Shown: positions 25,521 to 35,553, counted from the stretch's first letter. The stretch: 64,000 nucleotides of DNA from an uncultured Collinsella sp. (GCA_900541725.1 UQLB01000009.1:1-64000); one strand, 5' to 3'. Numbers and translations are program-made. Notes: a model not told the origin generated them from the letters alone.

Positions 25521-25686
25521 CTCGCTTAGGGATCTGCTGAGCGCGGGCGACTTGCTTGGTTGGAGCCCTAAGCGTGGATAGCTCTCTCGGCGACATCGCG
25601 GGCGTGAGCGGTGCGCATGACCGGAGGGCCCTTGCTGCTCCGTTGCCCGACGTGCTAGCGCGCAGAACAATCTGTTGGTGCATTCG

Positions 25687-25719
25687 GCGGCTGCTGAAGC
25701 GTTTCGGCAGCCGCTTTTT
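25687..25719 (+). terminator. Terminator upstream of the activase operon
   Basis: GCGGCTGC (25687-25694) and GCAGCCGC (25707-25714) arms are followed by TTTTT. It ends transcription from the DUF2798 side. Confidence 0.85.
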
Positions 25720-25731
25720 ATACGGAGTTTA

Positions 25732-25752
25732 AATACAACAGTCTGTTGTATT
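25732..25752. promoter_or_regulatory. Perfect 21-base palindrome, likely TetR-type operator
   Basis: AATACAACAG and CTGTTGTATT flank a central T. It lies 49 bases before the activase start and covers the -35 position relative to a TATATC -10 candidate at 25764-25769. A TetR-family regulator is encoded at the end of the same operon, so autoregulation is the simplest reading. Confidence 0.75.
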
Positions 25753-25801
25753 ACGTAGAGTGGTATATCTCTAGCGGGAAAAATGCGAGAGACGGAGCAT
25801 T

Positions 25802-28800
25802 ATGGCGTTGCTAGTAGGACTGGACGTAGGGTCGACGACGACCAAAGTTTACGCGATGCACGAGGATATGACCGAGGCGTGGTGGGGATATCGCCGCCAC
25901 GGGGCGTGTCAGACAGCGAGCGTGCGCGCCATGCTCGGCGAGCTCGCCGAGCGCTTTCCCCATGAGTCACTGCGCGTTGCGGTGACCGGCTCGGGTGCGC
26001 GCGATATCGCGACCGCGCTGGGCGCCTCGTACGTTCAGGAGGTGGTCGCCAACGCGCTCGCGATCAGCAGGTTCTATCCGCAGACGCGCTGCGCCATCGA
26101 GCTGGGCGGCCAAGACGCCAAGATGATCTTCTTCCGCACCAACGATAAGGGAGACATCGAGGTTGCCGACATGCGCATGAACGGCTCGTGCGCAGGCGGT
26201 ACCGGTGCATTTATCGACGAGATGGCAAAGCTCATGGGGGTCGGCACCGAATCGGGCGAGTTCGAGCAGCTCGCAAGCCGGGGAACGACCGTCCACGAGG
26301 TCTCGGGCCGCTGCGGCGTGTACGCAAAGACCGATATCCAGCCGCTGCTCAACGAGGGCATTCCTACCACCGACCTGGCGCTTTCGGCGCTTCACGCGGT
26401 CGCCCGCCAAACGATCGGCGGTCTGGCCCAGGGTATCGACATCGAGCCGCCGGTAATCTTCGAGGGCGGTACGCTCGCCTACAACCCCACACTGGTCCGC
26501 GTGTTCCGGGAGCAACTGAATCTATCGGACGATCAGGTTATCGTCCCGCGCGATCCGCAGATCATGGTCGCGCGCGGTGCCGCCCTGTCGCTGACCGACA
26601 TGTTCGCATCGTCCCAACCGATCGACCTTCCCGACGCTTTTGTCCGGCTGGATAAGCTCGAGACGGTCGCGCCCGCAAGCGGGGAGGGACGTCTTGCCCA
26701 GCCCTTTTTTGCCACACCTGCCGAGCAGGCGGATTTTACGGCACGCCATGGCAAAGAGACGCCGGCAAAGGGTCCGGATGCGTATGCGCCCGGAGAGACG
26801 GTGCGTGTGGCGCTCGGTATCGATTCGGGGAGCACGACGACCAAGTTCGCCCTGGTCGATGAGGCGGGTGAGCTTGTCGATTCGTTCTACGCGTCTAATA
26901 ACGGCAGACCGCTCGACGTCGCCCAACAGGGTCTTGTCAGCTTGAAGAACCGCTGGGAGACAGCGGGAGTCACGCTTGCGATCGATGCCGTGGGCACCAC
27001 GGGATACGGCGAGGAGCTTTTCGCGCGCGCGTTCCACGCCGACTACCATACGGTCGAGACGGTCGCGCACGCCCGCGCCGCGTGCGCATGCGTTCCCGAT
27101 GCGACCTTCGTGCTCGACATCGGCGGACAGGATATGAAGGCCATCTGGCTCAACCACGGCGTGCTGACCGATATCGTCGTCAACGAGGCGTGCTCTGCGG
27201 GCTGCGGCTCGTTCCTCGAGGGTTTTGCCAAAAACCTCGGAATAGCCGTTGAGGATATCGCGACCGAGGCATTTTCGTCCAAAGCCCCCGCCGTTCTCGG
27301 CAGCCGCTGCACGGTGTTCATGAACAGCAGCGTCGTTTCCGAGCAGCGGCGCGGTAAGGGTCCGGGCGACATCATGGCCGGTCTCTGCCGTTCGATTATC
27401 GAGAACGTGTTCACCAAGGTCATTCGCGTTTCAAATCTCAACCGTCTGGGCGACAAAGTCGTCGTCCAGGGCGGCACGTTCCGAAACGACGCGGTGCTGC
27501 GCGCATTCGAGCAGTATCTGGGCAAACCCGTCACGCGTGCGCCCCACCCGGGGCTGATGGGCGCTATCGGTATCGCCCTGCTCGCGCGCGAGGAATGCCG
27601 CAAGGGCGACGCCGGCACGTCGTTTATCGGGCTCGATGCCGTGGAGCGCTTCGAGCATCGCGAGTTCGGCGGCGTTACCTGCCGTCGGTGCAACAACCGC
27701 TGCCAGCGCGCGGTCGTGGCATTTGGCGACGGCTCGCTTTACGTCACGGGCAATCGCTGCCCGCGCGGCGGCGCCATCTCATGGGATGAGCTCGTGCGCG
27801 AGGTTCCCGCGGCGGAGGAGCTGCGTCCGCAGGGTGCTTGCGAGGCACAGGCGCCCGGCACGGGGCGCGACCGGACCGCGGCTGCCCCCAATCTCTTTGT
27901 CGACCGCGAGAAGCTGCTGTTCGAGTCGTACCCCACGGTTCTCGTCTGCGGGGGGCGCGATGTCACGATCGGCATTCCCCGTGTGCTCGAGTTCTGGGAC
28001 ACCATGCCGTTCTGGTCGACGTTCTTCAGCACGCTCGGCTTTAAGGTGCGCGTCTCGGGACGCAGCACCAAGGCGATGTACGAGCGCGGTCTGGCGCACG
28101 TCACATCCGACACCGTGTGCTTCCCGGCCAAGCTCGTCCACGGGCACATCCGCAATCTCGTCGACGCCGGCGTCGACCGCATCTTCATGCCCATCATCAC
28201 GACGGTGCCCACCGAAAACACCGCCTCTACCAGCGAGTGGATGTGCGCCGTCGTAAAGGGATACCCCTACGTGATGCGCAATTCCGATAACCCGGAGGAG
28301 CGTTTCGGCGTTCCGTTCGATACGCCGCTGTTCCACTGGTACGACGAGGGCGACCGAAACCGCCAGCTCAAGGCGTGGTGCAAGGAGACCTTCGATATCG
28401 ATGCCGACCTGGTTGCCAAGGCGACCGAGCAGGCGGACCGCGCGCAGCAGACGTTTGAGAACCAGCTGCAGCTGCGCGGCAGGCAGGTGCTCGAGAACCT
28501 GCGCGAGGACGGCGGCTACGCGGTGGTGATCGCTTCGCGCCCGTACCACAACGACCCGCTGGTCAACCACGGGCTGCCCAAGCTCTTCTCTGAGCGCGGC
28601 ATCCCCGTGCTGACGCCCGATGCGGTGCCGGGGGTCTGCAACGTCGACCTTTCCAACAGCCGCATCGACATCGTGAACAACTACCATGCGCGCATGCTGT
28701 CGTGCGCGGTCATCGTCGCATCGACGCCCGAGCTCGAGCTCGTGCAGATGGGCAGCTTCGGCTGCGGCCACGATGCGTATCTCACCGACGAGATCGCGCG

Positions 28801-30241
28801 CATGATGGGCGAGATGGGCTCCAAGGTTCCGATGATGATCAAGCTCGATGAGAGCGACGTCGCCGGTCCCATGGGCATTCGCGTGCGTTCGTTTATCGAG
28901 TCGGTCAACCGTCGTCGCGCGGAGGGGCGTGCCGAGGGCGCCCGGGTGCACGCGGTCCATCCGCTCGACGACCCGTATAAGGTCAAGTACACCAAGCGCG
29001 ACCGGCACGACAAGATCGCGCTGGTCCCCAACACCTCCCATGCGTTCTGCAGGCTCATGACCGCGGCGATGCGCAATCAGGGCGTGCGCGCCGAGGCCCT
29101 TGATATCGGGCGCGAGGATGCCATCCGCCTGGGCAAACGCTATGTGCACAACGACATCTGCTTCCCCGCGCAAATCGTGATCGGCGAGGCGCTCGCGGCA
29201 CTCAAGAGCGGTAAGTACGACCCGCACGACGTCGCCGTGGTGACTGGCAAGTATATCGGCGACTGCCGCCTGACGCACTACATGCCCCTGCTGCGCCGCG
29301 CGCTCGACGACGCGGGATACGACTATGTCCCGGTGCTCACCAACGACGACGTCGATGCCCACAATGCGCATCCGGGCTTCAAGCTCGGCCTTGGCCCGAG
29401 CATCCAGATCGCCTACGGTCTTCCCATGATCGATGCCCTCGAGGCCATGCTTAGGCGCATCCGTCCCTACGAGCTCGAGAAGGGCGCGGCGGACGCTGCG
29501 TTCGACCGCGCGCTCGATGAGGTTATCGAGGGCATGGAGCGCTCCGGGCTGAGAGGCCAGGCGACGGGCTTCAAACGCGCGCTTGCGATCATGGACGCCG
29601 TTCCGTACGACCGCTCGAACCCGCATCCGACCGTTCTCATCGTGGGCGAGTACCTGCTCAATTTCCATCTCGGCGCCAACCACGAGATCGAGCGCTACCT
29701 CGAGGACAACGGGCTCGAGGTCATCGAGGCGCGCATGACCGACGTGATCCGCAAGACCTATTTCTACAAGCATGCGCAGTCGCGCGAGTTCCACGTCGAC
29801 CTGTCGCTGCCCGAAAAGGCCTGGTACGCCACGGCGGACAACCTGTTCGAGCTCGCGCACGACCGTTGCGACCGCCTGGGCGCGGCGAGCCCGCTCTACG
29901 AGCCGCCGACGCGCATGCCCGAGCTCGTGCGCGCGAGCGATAAGATCCTGCACCATACGTTCGATGCGGGCGAGGGCGTGCTGATTCCGGCGGAGATCCT
30001 CGAGCACGCCAAGCGCGGCTGCCGCAACTTCGTGATCCTGCAGCCGTTCGGGTGTCTGCCCAACCATGTCGTGGGGCGCGGGCTCATCCATGCGCTCAAG
30101 GAGCAGTATCCCACGGCGCAGTTCCTGCCGCTCGACTACGATCCCGACGTGAGCTTCGCCAACGTGGAGAACCGTCTTCAGATGCTCATCATGAACGCCA
30201 AGGCGCAGGGGTGCGGTGAGGCGCATGGCGAGACCGCGTAA
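25802..30241 (+). CDS. Giant 2-hydroxyacyl-CoA dehydratase activase-like protein (BadF/BcrAD type)
   Basis: A 1479-residue cytoplasmic protein. Residues 1-260 form a BadF/BcrA ATPase (GLDVGSTTTKVYAM, GGQDAKMIFF, cluster cysteines in GSCAGGTGAF near 129 and SGRCGVYAK near 170). Residues 333-590 repeat it (GIDSGSTTTKFAL, GGQDMKAIW, NEACSAGCGSFLEG, SRCTVFMNSS). A CRRCNNRC...NRCPRG cysteine cluster is at about 626-660. The rest is DUF2229-like (GIPRVLEFWDTMPFWSTFF) and HgdB-like, with conserved cysteines in TVCFPAK, NDICFPAQ, GDCRLTHYM and QPFGCLPNHV. Such proteins couple ATP hydrolysis to low-potential electron transfer through iron-sulfur clusters. The substrate here is unknown. Overlaps the TetR gene. 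Confidence 0.88.
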   Translation: MALLVGLDVGSTTTKVYAMHEDMTEAWWGYRRHGACQTASVRAMLGELAERFPHESLRVAVTGSGARDIATALGASYVQEVVANALAISRFYPQTRCAIELGGQDAKMIFFRTNDKGDIEVADMRMNGSCAGGTGAFIDEMAKLMGVGTESGEFEQLASRGTTVHEVSGRCGVYAKTDIQPLLNEGIPTTDLALSALHAVARQTIGGLAQGIDIEPPVIFEGGTLAYNPTLVRVFREQLNLSDDQVIVPRDPQIMVARGAALSLTDMFASSQPIDLPDAFVRLDKLETVAPASGEGRLAQPFFATPAEQADFTARHGKETPAKGPDAYAPGETVRVALGIDSGSTTTKFALVDEAGELVDSFYASNNGRPLDVAQQGLVSLKNRWETAGVTLAIDAVGTTGYGEELFARAFHADYHTVETVAHARAACACVPDATFVLDIGGQDMKAIWLNHGVLTDIVVNEACSAGCGSFLEGFAKNLGIAVEDIATEAFSSKAPAVLGSRCTVFMNSSVVSEQRRGKGPGDIMAGLCRSIIENVFTKVIRVSNLNRLGDKVVVQGGTFRNDAVLRAFEQYLGKPVTRAPHPGLMGAIGIALLAREECRKGDAGTSFIGLDAVERFEHREFGGVTCRRCNNRCQRAVVAFGDGSLYVTGNRCPRGGAISWDELVREVPAAEELRPQGACEAQAPGTGRDRTAAAPNLFVDREKLLFESYPTVLVCGGRDVTIGIPRVLEFWDTMPFWSTFFSTLGFKVRVSGRSTKAMYERGLAHVTSDTVCFPAKLVHGHIRNLVDAGVDRIFMPIITTVPTENTASTSEWMCAVVKGYPYVMRNSDNPEERFGVPFDTPLFHWYDEGDRNRQLKAWCKETFDIDADLVAKATEQADRAQQTFENQLQLRGRQVLENLREDGGYAVVIASRPYHNDPLVNHGLPKLFSERGIPVLTPDAVPGVCNVDLSNSRIDIVNNYHARMLSCAVIVASTPELELVQMGSFGCGHDAYLTDEIARMMGEMGSKVPMMIKLDESDVAGPMGIRVRSFIESVNRRRAEGRAEGARVHAVHPLDDPYKVKYTKRDRHDKIALVPNTSHAFCRLMTAAMRNQGVRAEALDIGREDAIRLGKRYVHNDICFPAQIVIGEALAALKSGKYDPHDVAVVTGKYIGDCRLTHYMPLLRRALDDAGYDYVPVLTNDDVDAHNAHPGFKLGLGPSIQIAYGLPMIDALEAMLRRIRPYELEKGAADAAFDRALDEVIEGMERSGLRGQATGFKRALAIMDAVPYDRSNPHPTVLIVGEYLLNFHLGANHEIERYLEDNGLEVIEARMTDVIRKTYFYKHAQSREFHVDLSLPEKAWYATADNLFELAHDRCDRLGAASPLYEPPTRMPELVRASDKILHHTFDAGEGVLIPAEILEHAKRGCRNFVILQPFGCLPNHVVGRGLIHALKEQYPTAQFLPLDYDPDVSFANVENRLQMLIMNAKAQGCGEAHGETA

Positions 30242-30914
30242 GGACGCCGATGCGCCCGATGCGCGCACCCGTATCATCGAGGCGTTTTGGGAGCTCATCG
30301 AGAACAACAGCATCTTCGAGCTGTCGGTTGGCGAGGTGACCCGCGCCGCCCAGTGCAATCGCGGAACGTTTTACTACTATTTTCACGATTTCGATGAACT
30401 CGTCGCCATCGCCATGACCCAGCTGCTGCAGGATAACGAGCTTATCACCGATGCCCTCTGGCATTTTTCGAGCGAGGGCGACCTTTCGGCGTTCGACCGG
30501 CGCGACGTCCGCTGCCTGCTGCGGCGCATCGTCATCACCATGAGGGCGGGTGCCGCCGAGCAGGTCGTGCAGGGCATCCATACGATCATCATCGACCGCG
30601 TGAGAGAGATCGTCCACCCCGACGGAGAAGAGCTCAAGGCAGATTCGAGCTTTGCGGTGGGCTTTCTGGTCTCGGGCATCATGGGCTTTGTGATGGCGGT
30701 CGGCTTTGCCCGGGAGGGCGGCGAGGAGATAGACCTCGAGCAGCTGGGGGACAGCGCGTGCGCGTACCTGAGGGCGGTCGCCATGCAGACGGTTGAAACG
30801 GTCGCGCAAGTCGAGGGCGTCGATACATCCGAGCTGCTCGAACGCGTCTCCAAGGAGGCCGATGCCTATCGCGCATCGCGTGCGACGAGTCCCGACGTGG
30901 TGAAAGACGTCTAG
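30225..30914 (+). CDS. TetR/AcrR-family transcriptional regulator
   Basis: A 229-residue regulator. The N-terminal HTH domain (residues 8-60) reads RTRIIEAFWELIENN, then FELSVGEVTRAAQCNRGTFY with YYFHDFDEL, the classic TetR recognition helix. The C-terminal ligand domain has two hydrophobic stretches (FAVGFLVSGIMGFVMAVGFA). ATG 30225 gives 17 bases of overlap with the activase gene. An in-frame GTG lies at 30216. It probably binds the 21-base palindrome before the operon. The inducer is unknown, perhaps a CoA ester or aromatic related to the activase substrate (inference). Confidence 0.88.
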   Translation: MARPRKDADAPDARTRIIEAFWELIENNSIFELSVGEVTRAAQCNRGTFYYYFHDFDELVAIAMTQLLQDNELITDALWHFSSEGDLSAFDRRDVRCLLRRIVITMRAGAAEQVVQGIHTIIIDRVREIVHPDGEELKADSSFAVGFLVSGIMGFVMAVGFAREGGEEIDLEQLGDSACAYLRAVAMQTVETVAQVEGVDTSELLERVSKEADAYRASRATSPDVVKDV

Positions 30915-31048
30915 GGTTTCTCTTGCGGGGCGCCCGTCGCGCATCGCGCGGTGAGTCCCGCGATGCGGTCATAACCTGCATTCATGTGAGCCGGGTTTAT
31001 AGATATTCCTCCAGCTGTTAACATATACTCCATATGGGTAAAGAGACC

Positions 31049-31074
31049 AAAGCGCTGCCGCGGGGCGGCGCTTT
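31049..31074 (+). promoter_or_regulatory. GC-rich hairpin in the clpC leader
   Basis: AAAGCGC and GCGCTTT arms with an extra CCGC/GCGG-type stem lie 38 bases before the clpC start, after a TATACT box at 31024-31029. No T tract follows, so a structural leader or attenuator remains open. Confidence 0.4.
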
Positions 31075-31111
31075 GCGTTTGAAAAAACTAGCTCGTCTAA
31101 GAGGAACTAGC

Positions 31112-33754
31112 ATGTTAGACCGTTTTACCGATCGTGCGCGTAAGGTCATGTCCATGGCCAAGCAAGAAGCGCTCGATCTTCATTCAAATAAGGTGGGCAC
31201 CGAGCACCTGCTGCTCGCGCTTGCCAAGGAGGACGAGGGCATTGCCGCCGAGGCGCTGCGTTCGCTCGACATCTCCTATGATGACATCATGGATACTCTC
31301 AAAGAGGTCCAGACCACGGTTCCCGAGCCCAGTGAGGAGACCGAGGCGGCCAAGCTCGCCTTTACGCCGCTCGTCATTAGCGTGATGGAGCGTTCATTCC
31401 GCGTGGCGCGCGAGAACAACCAGACCTACGTGTCGACCGAGCACTTGCTGATCGGTATCGTCGAAGAGGGCAACGGCATGGCCATGGACATCCTCATGCG
31501 CCTGGGTGTGTCGTCCGCCTCCATCAAAAAGGCTATCGAGAAACTCACCGCCAAGGACCAGGACAAGAAGCGTCCGCTCGCCGGCGCCGGTGCTGGTCGT
31601 CCCGGTGCGGGCCTGCCGTTCTTTAGCGGCTCGGATACCTCTCAGCAAAAGGGGGGTGGCACCGATACGCTTAAGCAGTTCGCGACCAACCTCACGCAGA
31701 AGGCGCGCGACGGCGAGCTCGACCCTGTAATTGGTCGCGAAAAGGAAGTCCAGCGTATGATGGAAATTCTTTCGCGCCGCACCAAGAACAACCCGCTCAT
31801 TCTGGGCGACCCCGGCGTGGGCAAGACGGCCATCGTCGAGGGCCTGGCTCAGCAGATCGCTGCCGGCAACGTGCCCGAGAACCTCATGAACCAGAACATC
31901 TGGACGCTCGACCTGCCGGGCCTCGTTGCGGGCGCCAAGTATCGCGGTGAGTTTGAGGAGCGCCTCAAGAACGTGATCCAGGAGGCCACCGAGGCTGACG
32001 ACGTCATCCTGTTTATTGACGAGATGCACACCATCATCGGTGCCGGTTCTGCCGAGGGCTCCATCGACGCGAGCTCCATGCTCAAGCCCGTGCTTGCACG
32101 CGGTGCCTTCCAGATTATTGGCGCCACCACGGCCGAGGAATTCCGCAAGTACCTCACCAAAGACCCAGCCTTCGAGCGTCGCTTCCAGACTATCGATGTC
32201 GAGGAGCCGAGCGTCGAGGACACCGTCAAGATCCTGACCGCGCTTAAGCCGCGCTACGAGGAGCACCACCATGTGCGCTACACGCAGGGCGCTATCGAGG
32301 CTGCCGCGAACCTTTCCAACCGCTACATCCAGGATCGCTTCCTGCCCGATAAGGCCATCGACCTCATCGACGAGGCCGGTGCCCGCGCTCGCATCGCCGC
32401 GAATCGTGCGCCCGAGCCGGTGCGCGAGGCCGAGCATCGCATAGAGGAGCTCAAGGCCGCCGCGCAGGAGGCCACCGAGAGCGACGACATGAACAAGGCC
32501 GCCGAGATCACCGAGCAGCAGAAGGCCGCCGAGATTGAGCTCGCCGAGGCCAAGGCCGCCTGGACCGCCGAGCTCGACGCCAGCCCGCTCACCATCGACG
32601 TGAGTCAGATTGCCGACATCGTGTCCGTGACCTCTGGCGTGCCGGTTTCCTCGCTCACCGAGAGCGAGAGCCGTCGCCTGCTGCAGACCGAAAGCGTGCT
32701 CAAGACCCGCATTATCGGCCAGGACGAGGCCGTCGAGGCCGTCGCCAAGGCCGTGCGCCGCAGCCGCTCGCCGCTCAAGGACCCGCGTCGTCCCGGTGGT
32801 AGCTTTATCTTCCTTGGTCCCACCGGCACAGGCAAGACCGAGCTCGCCAAGACGCTCGCCGAGTACCTCTTTGGCAGTAAGGACGCGCTCATCAGCTTCG
32901 ACATGTCGGAGTTCGGCAGCGAGTTCGAGGTCTCCAAGCTTATCGGTAGCCCTCCGGGTTACGTGGGCCACGACGAGGGCGGTCAGCTTACCAAGGCCGT
33001 TCGTCGTCACCCGTACTCGGTCGTGCTGTTCGACGAGATCGAGAAGGCGCACCCCGACATCTTCAATATCCTGCTGCAGGTGTTGGAGGAGGGCCGTCTG
33101 ACCGATAGCCAGGGCAAGACGGTCGACTTCCGCAATACCGTGATCATCATGACGTCCAACGTGGGCGCCCGCGAGATCGCGCAGGATGCGAGCGTTGGCT
33201 TTTGCACCACCGGCGAGCAGGGCCTCACCTCGAGTGAGATCAAGGGCCGTGCGATGGGCGAGCTCAAGCGCCTGTTCCGCCCCGAGCTGCTCAACCGTAT
33301 CGACGACATTGTGGTGTTCCAGAAGCTTTCGGGCGAGAACCTGACCAAGATCGCGCACCTGCTGGTGGACGACCTGCGTCAGCGCCTGATTGCCAACGGC
33401 ATGAACATCAAGCTCACCGATGCGGCCTATGACAAGATCGTGGCCGAGGGCACCGACCTCACCAACGGTGCGCGTCCGCTGCGCCGCGCCATTCAAAAGC
33501 TCATCGAGGACCCGCTGTCCGAGGAGCTTCTGGCCGGCGAGTGGGGCGAGGGCGATACCGTCCTGTGCGACGTGGCCGATGGCAAGTTTGTCTTTAGCCA
33601 CGGCACGGGCGAGATCCCGGCACCGCGTCCGGCGGGCACACTCGGTGGCGATACCGTCCCGGTGGCACCGCACGCCGGCAACGCCTCGCCCGTGAGCGGC
33701 GGCGTGACCTCGGGCCCCGGCGGCATGATGCAAGCCGGTTCCGGCGCGCTGTAG
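31112..33754 (+). CDS. clpC: ATP-dependent Clp protease ATP-binding subunit ClpC
   Basis: A Hsp100 unfoldase that feeds ClpP. The start ATG 31112 (MLDRFTDRARKVMSMA) follows AGAGGAA. The 880-residue protein has two N-terminal Clp repeats (residues 1-145), NBD1 with GDPGVGKTAIVEGLA near 231, a middle coiled coil (about 410-475) and NBD2 with GPTGTGKTELAKTLA near 568. A ClpP-contact GFC loop is seen as SVGFCTTGEQG. The C-terminal 45 residues are a Gly/Pro-rich tail. ctsR, mcsA and mcsB are not adjacent, unlike in Firmicutes. No CIRCE or clear CtsR box was found. Confidence 0.95.
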   Translation: MLDRFTDRARKVMSMAKQEALDLHSNKVGTEHLLLALAKEDEGIAAEALRSLDISYDDIMDTLKEVQTTVPEPSEETEAAKLAFTPLVISVMERSFRVARENNQTYVSTEHLLIGIVEEGNGMAMDILMRLGVSSASIKKAIEKLTAKDQDKKRPLAGAGAGRPGAGLPFFSGSDTSQQKGGGTDTLKQFATNLTQKARDGELDPVIGREKEVQRMMEILSRRTKNNPLILGDPGVGKTAIVEGLAQQIAAGNVPENLMNQNIWTLDLPGLVAGAKYRGEFEERLKNVIQEATEADDVILFIDEMHTIIGAGSAEGSIDASSMLKPVLARGAFQIIGATTAEEFRKYLTKDPAFERRFQTIDVEEPSVEDTVKILTALKPRYEEHHHVRYTQGAIEAAANLSNRYIQDRFLPDKAIDLIDEAGARARIAANRAPEPVREAEHRIEELKAAAQEATESDDMNKAAEITEQQKAAEIELAEAKAAWTAELDASPLTIDVSQIADIVSVTSGVPVSSLTESESRRLLQTESVLKTRIIGQDEAVEAVAKAVRRSRSPLKDPRRPGGSFIFLGPTGTGKTELAKTLAEYLFGSKDALISFDMSEFGSEFEVSKLIGSPPGYVGHDEGGQLTKAVRRHPYSVVLFDEIEKAHPDIFNILLQVLEEGRLTDSQGKTVDFRNTVIIMTSNVGAREIAQDASVGFCTTGEQGLTSSEIKGRAMGELKRLFRPELLNRIDDIVVFQKLSGENLTKIAHLLVDDLRQRLIANGMNIKLTDAAYDKIVAEGTDLTNGARPLRRAIQKLIEDPLSEELLAGEWGEGDTVLCDVADGKFVFSHGTGEIPAPRPAGTLGGDTVPVAPHAGNASPVSGGVTSGPGGMMQAGSGAL

Positions 33755-33779
33755 GGCGTGGCGACAATTTGATACGCGC

Positions 33780-33813
33780 AATCGAGGCGCTCCGGAAAGG
33801 GCGCCTCGATTTG
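33780..33813 (+). terminator. Terminator of clpC
   Basis: AATCGAGGCGC (33780-33790) and GCGCCTCGATT (33801-33811) arms with a 10-base loop are followed by TTG. Confidence 0.75.
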
Positions 33814-33968
33814 TAGAGCTGCGGAAGTTGTGACCGTTGCGCTATACGGTCCACCGTTAGCCGATGATGCGAGGGCGCTCGGCGTTTTCGACTGGTTTAT
33901 GCACGCAAAGTCTGGGAATATACAAGTCGCATGTCTTACTGTCTAACCAGTTGCGCCAAGGAGGCACC

Positions 33969-35426
33969 ATGGACTACAAGATTACCGGCTACGAGCCCGC
34001 CCAGCTGTTCCATTTCTTTGAGGAGGTCAGCGCGATCCCCCGTGGGTCTGGCAACGAGAAGGGCATCAGCGATTTCCTGGTCGCGTTTGCCAAGGAGCGC
34101 GGTCTCGATGTGTATCAGGACGAGGTCTACAACGTCATCATTCGCAAGCCCGCATCTGCCGGCGCCGAGAATGCCCCGACCGTGATGCTGCAGGGCCACA
34201 TCGACATGGTGTGCGACAAGCTGGGCTCCGTTGAGCACGACTTTACGACTGATGGTATCGACCTGGTCGTCAAGGACGGCGTCCTCACCGCTAACGGTAC
34301 CACTCTGGGCGCCGACAACGGTATTGCCGTCGCTCTGATGCTCACTGTTCTCGATGACGATTCGATCGTTCACCCCGCCCTCGAGTGCGTATTCACCACC
34401 GACGAGGAGACTGGCCTGGTTGGCGCCGAGACGCTCGACAAGTCCCAGATTAGCGCCCGCACCATGATTAACCTTGACTCCGAGGAAGAGGGCGTTGCCA
34501 CCGTCAGCTGTGCCGGCGGCGTCGTCGTTACCTACACCTGCCCGATCGCGCGCGAGCACAAGACCGGTAGCACCCTCACGCTCGACATCTCCGGCCTGCT
34601 GGGCGGCCACTCCGGCAGCGATATCCACCTGGAGCGCGGCAACGGCAACCTCATCATGGCCCGCATCATCGACCGCCTGATGGTTGCCGGCGAGCCCGCC
34701 ATCGTTAGCTTTAACGGCGGCACCAAGGACAACGCCATCAACCGTGAGTGCAAGGCCGAGCTGGTCTACGCTGATCACGCTGCCGCCGAGGCCGCGGCCC
34801 AGATCGCAAAGGGCATCATCGCCGACGTCACTGCCGAGCTCGAGGTCTTCGACCCCGGCTTTACCTGCACCGTCGAGATTGCCGATAACGCTGAGGTCGA
34901 GGCTATGGACCAGAAGTCCGCGCTTGCCCTCATCCGCGCCCTGCGTCTTGCCCCTAACGGCGTGATTCGCCGCAACGTCGCCACCGACGGCTCCGTCGAG
35001 GTTTCCTCCAACATCGGTGTGGTTGCCACCTCTGACGACCAGGTCAAGATTATGCTGTCCCCGCGCTCCTCGATCACCTCGCTGCAGAACGAGTTCAAGG
35101 ACCGCCTGCAGACGCTCGCCGATGTCCTGGGCTTCGACGCCAAGTTTGAGTTCGAGTATCCCGGCTGGAGCTATGCCGAGCATTCGCCGGTCCGCGACGT
35201 CTTTGTCGAGAGCTATCGCGAGCTCTTTGGCTCCGAGCTGCGCATCGAGTCCATTCACGCCGGCCTTGAGTGCGGCCTGTTTGCCGAGGCCCTGCACGGC
35301 CTGGACGCCATCGCCGTGGGCCCGACGCTCTCTGATGTCCACACTCCGGACGAGAGCATGGAGCTTGCTTCTGCCGAGCGCTTCTACGAGCTGCTCATCG
35401 ACGTCCTCAAGCGCCTCGCTGCGTAA
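33969..35426 (+). CDS. pepD: Aminoacyl-histidine dipeptidase (M20C family)
   Basis: A cytosolic zinc dipeptidase of the PepD type (Xaa-His dipeptidase, broad specificity). The 485-residue protein has metal and catalytic motifs LQGHIDMVCDK (His, Asp), LGADNGIAVAL (Asp), TTDEETGLVGA (Glu pair) and a C-terminal His in LSDVHTPDE. The dimerisation lid lies at about residues 200-370 and includes GLLGGHSGSDIHLERGN. ATG 33969 is supported by AAGGAGG. Single-gene unit with a terminator on each side. Confidence 0.93.
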   Translation: MDYKITGYEPAQLFHFFEEVSAIPRGSGNEKGISDFLVAFAKERGLDVYQDEVYNVIIRKPASAGAENAPTVMLQGHIDMVCDKLGSVEHDFTTDGIDLVVKDGVLTANGTTLGADNGIAVALMLTVLDDDSIVHPALECVFTTDEETGLVGAETLDKSQISARTMINLDSEEEGVATVSCAGGVVVTYTCPIAREHKTGSTLTLDISGLLGGHSGSDIHLERGNGNLIMARIIDRLMVAGEPAIVSFNGGTKDNAINRECKAELVYADHAAAEAAAQIAKGIIADVTAELEVFDPGFTCTVEIADNAEVEAMDQKSALALIRALRLAPNGVIRRNVATDGSVEVSSNIGVVATSDDQVKIMLSPRSSITSLQNEFKDRLQTLADVLGFDAKFEFEYPGWSYAEHSPVRDVFVESYRELFGSELRIESIHAGLECGLFAEALHGLDAIAVGPTLSDVHTPDESMELASAERFYELLIDVLKRLAA

Positions 35427-35481
35427 AGGTTGCGCTAGCAGCAGTCCGAGCCACGTGCTAGCGGATTGCAAATGACATTAC

Positions 35482-35529
35482 GAGAGGGGACATCCGAGCT
35501 TTTGCGACGGGTGTCCCCTCTCTTTTGTT
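35482..35529 (+). terminator. Terminator of pepD
   Basis: GAGAGGGGACA (35482-35492) and TGTCCCCTCTC (35512-35522) arms are followed by TTTTGTTT. It lies between pepD and the convergent hipA and could serve both strands. Confidence 0.9.
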
Positions 35530-35553
35530 TGATAATTGCGAAATTAAGGCCAC

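Noticed and set aside
27779..30358. An 859-codon minus-strand open frame opposite the activase gene
   Set aside because: Same explanation: antisense shadow of a high-GC gene with strong motifs on the plus strand.
30961..31111. CIRCE or CtsR operator before clpC
   Set aside because: No TTAGCACTC inverted repeat and no CtsR heptad direct repeat (GGTCAAA type) was found.
31394..33781. A 795-codon minus-strand open frame opposite clpC
   Set aside because: ClpC has both nucleotide-binding domains intact on the plus strand, and the opposite frame has no recognisable domain.
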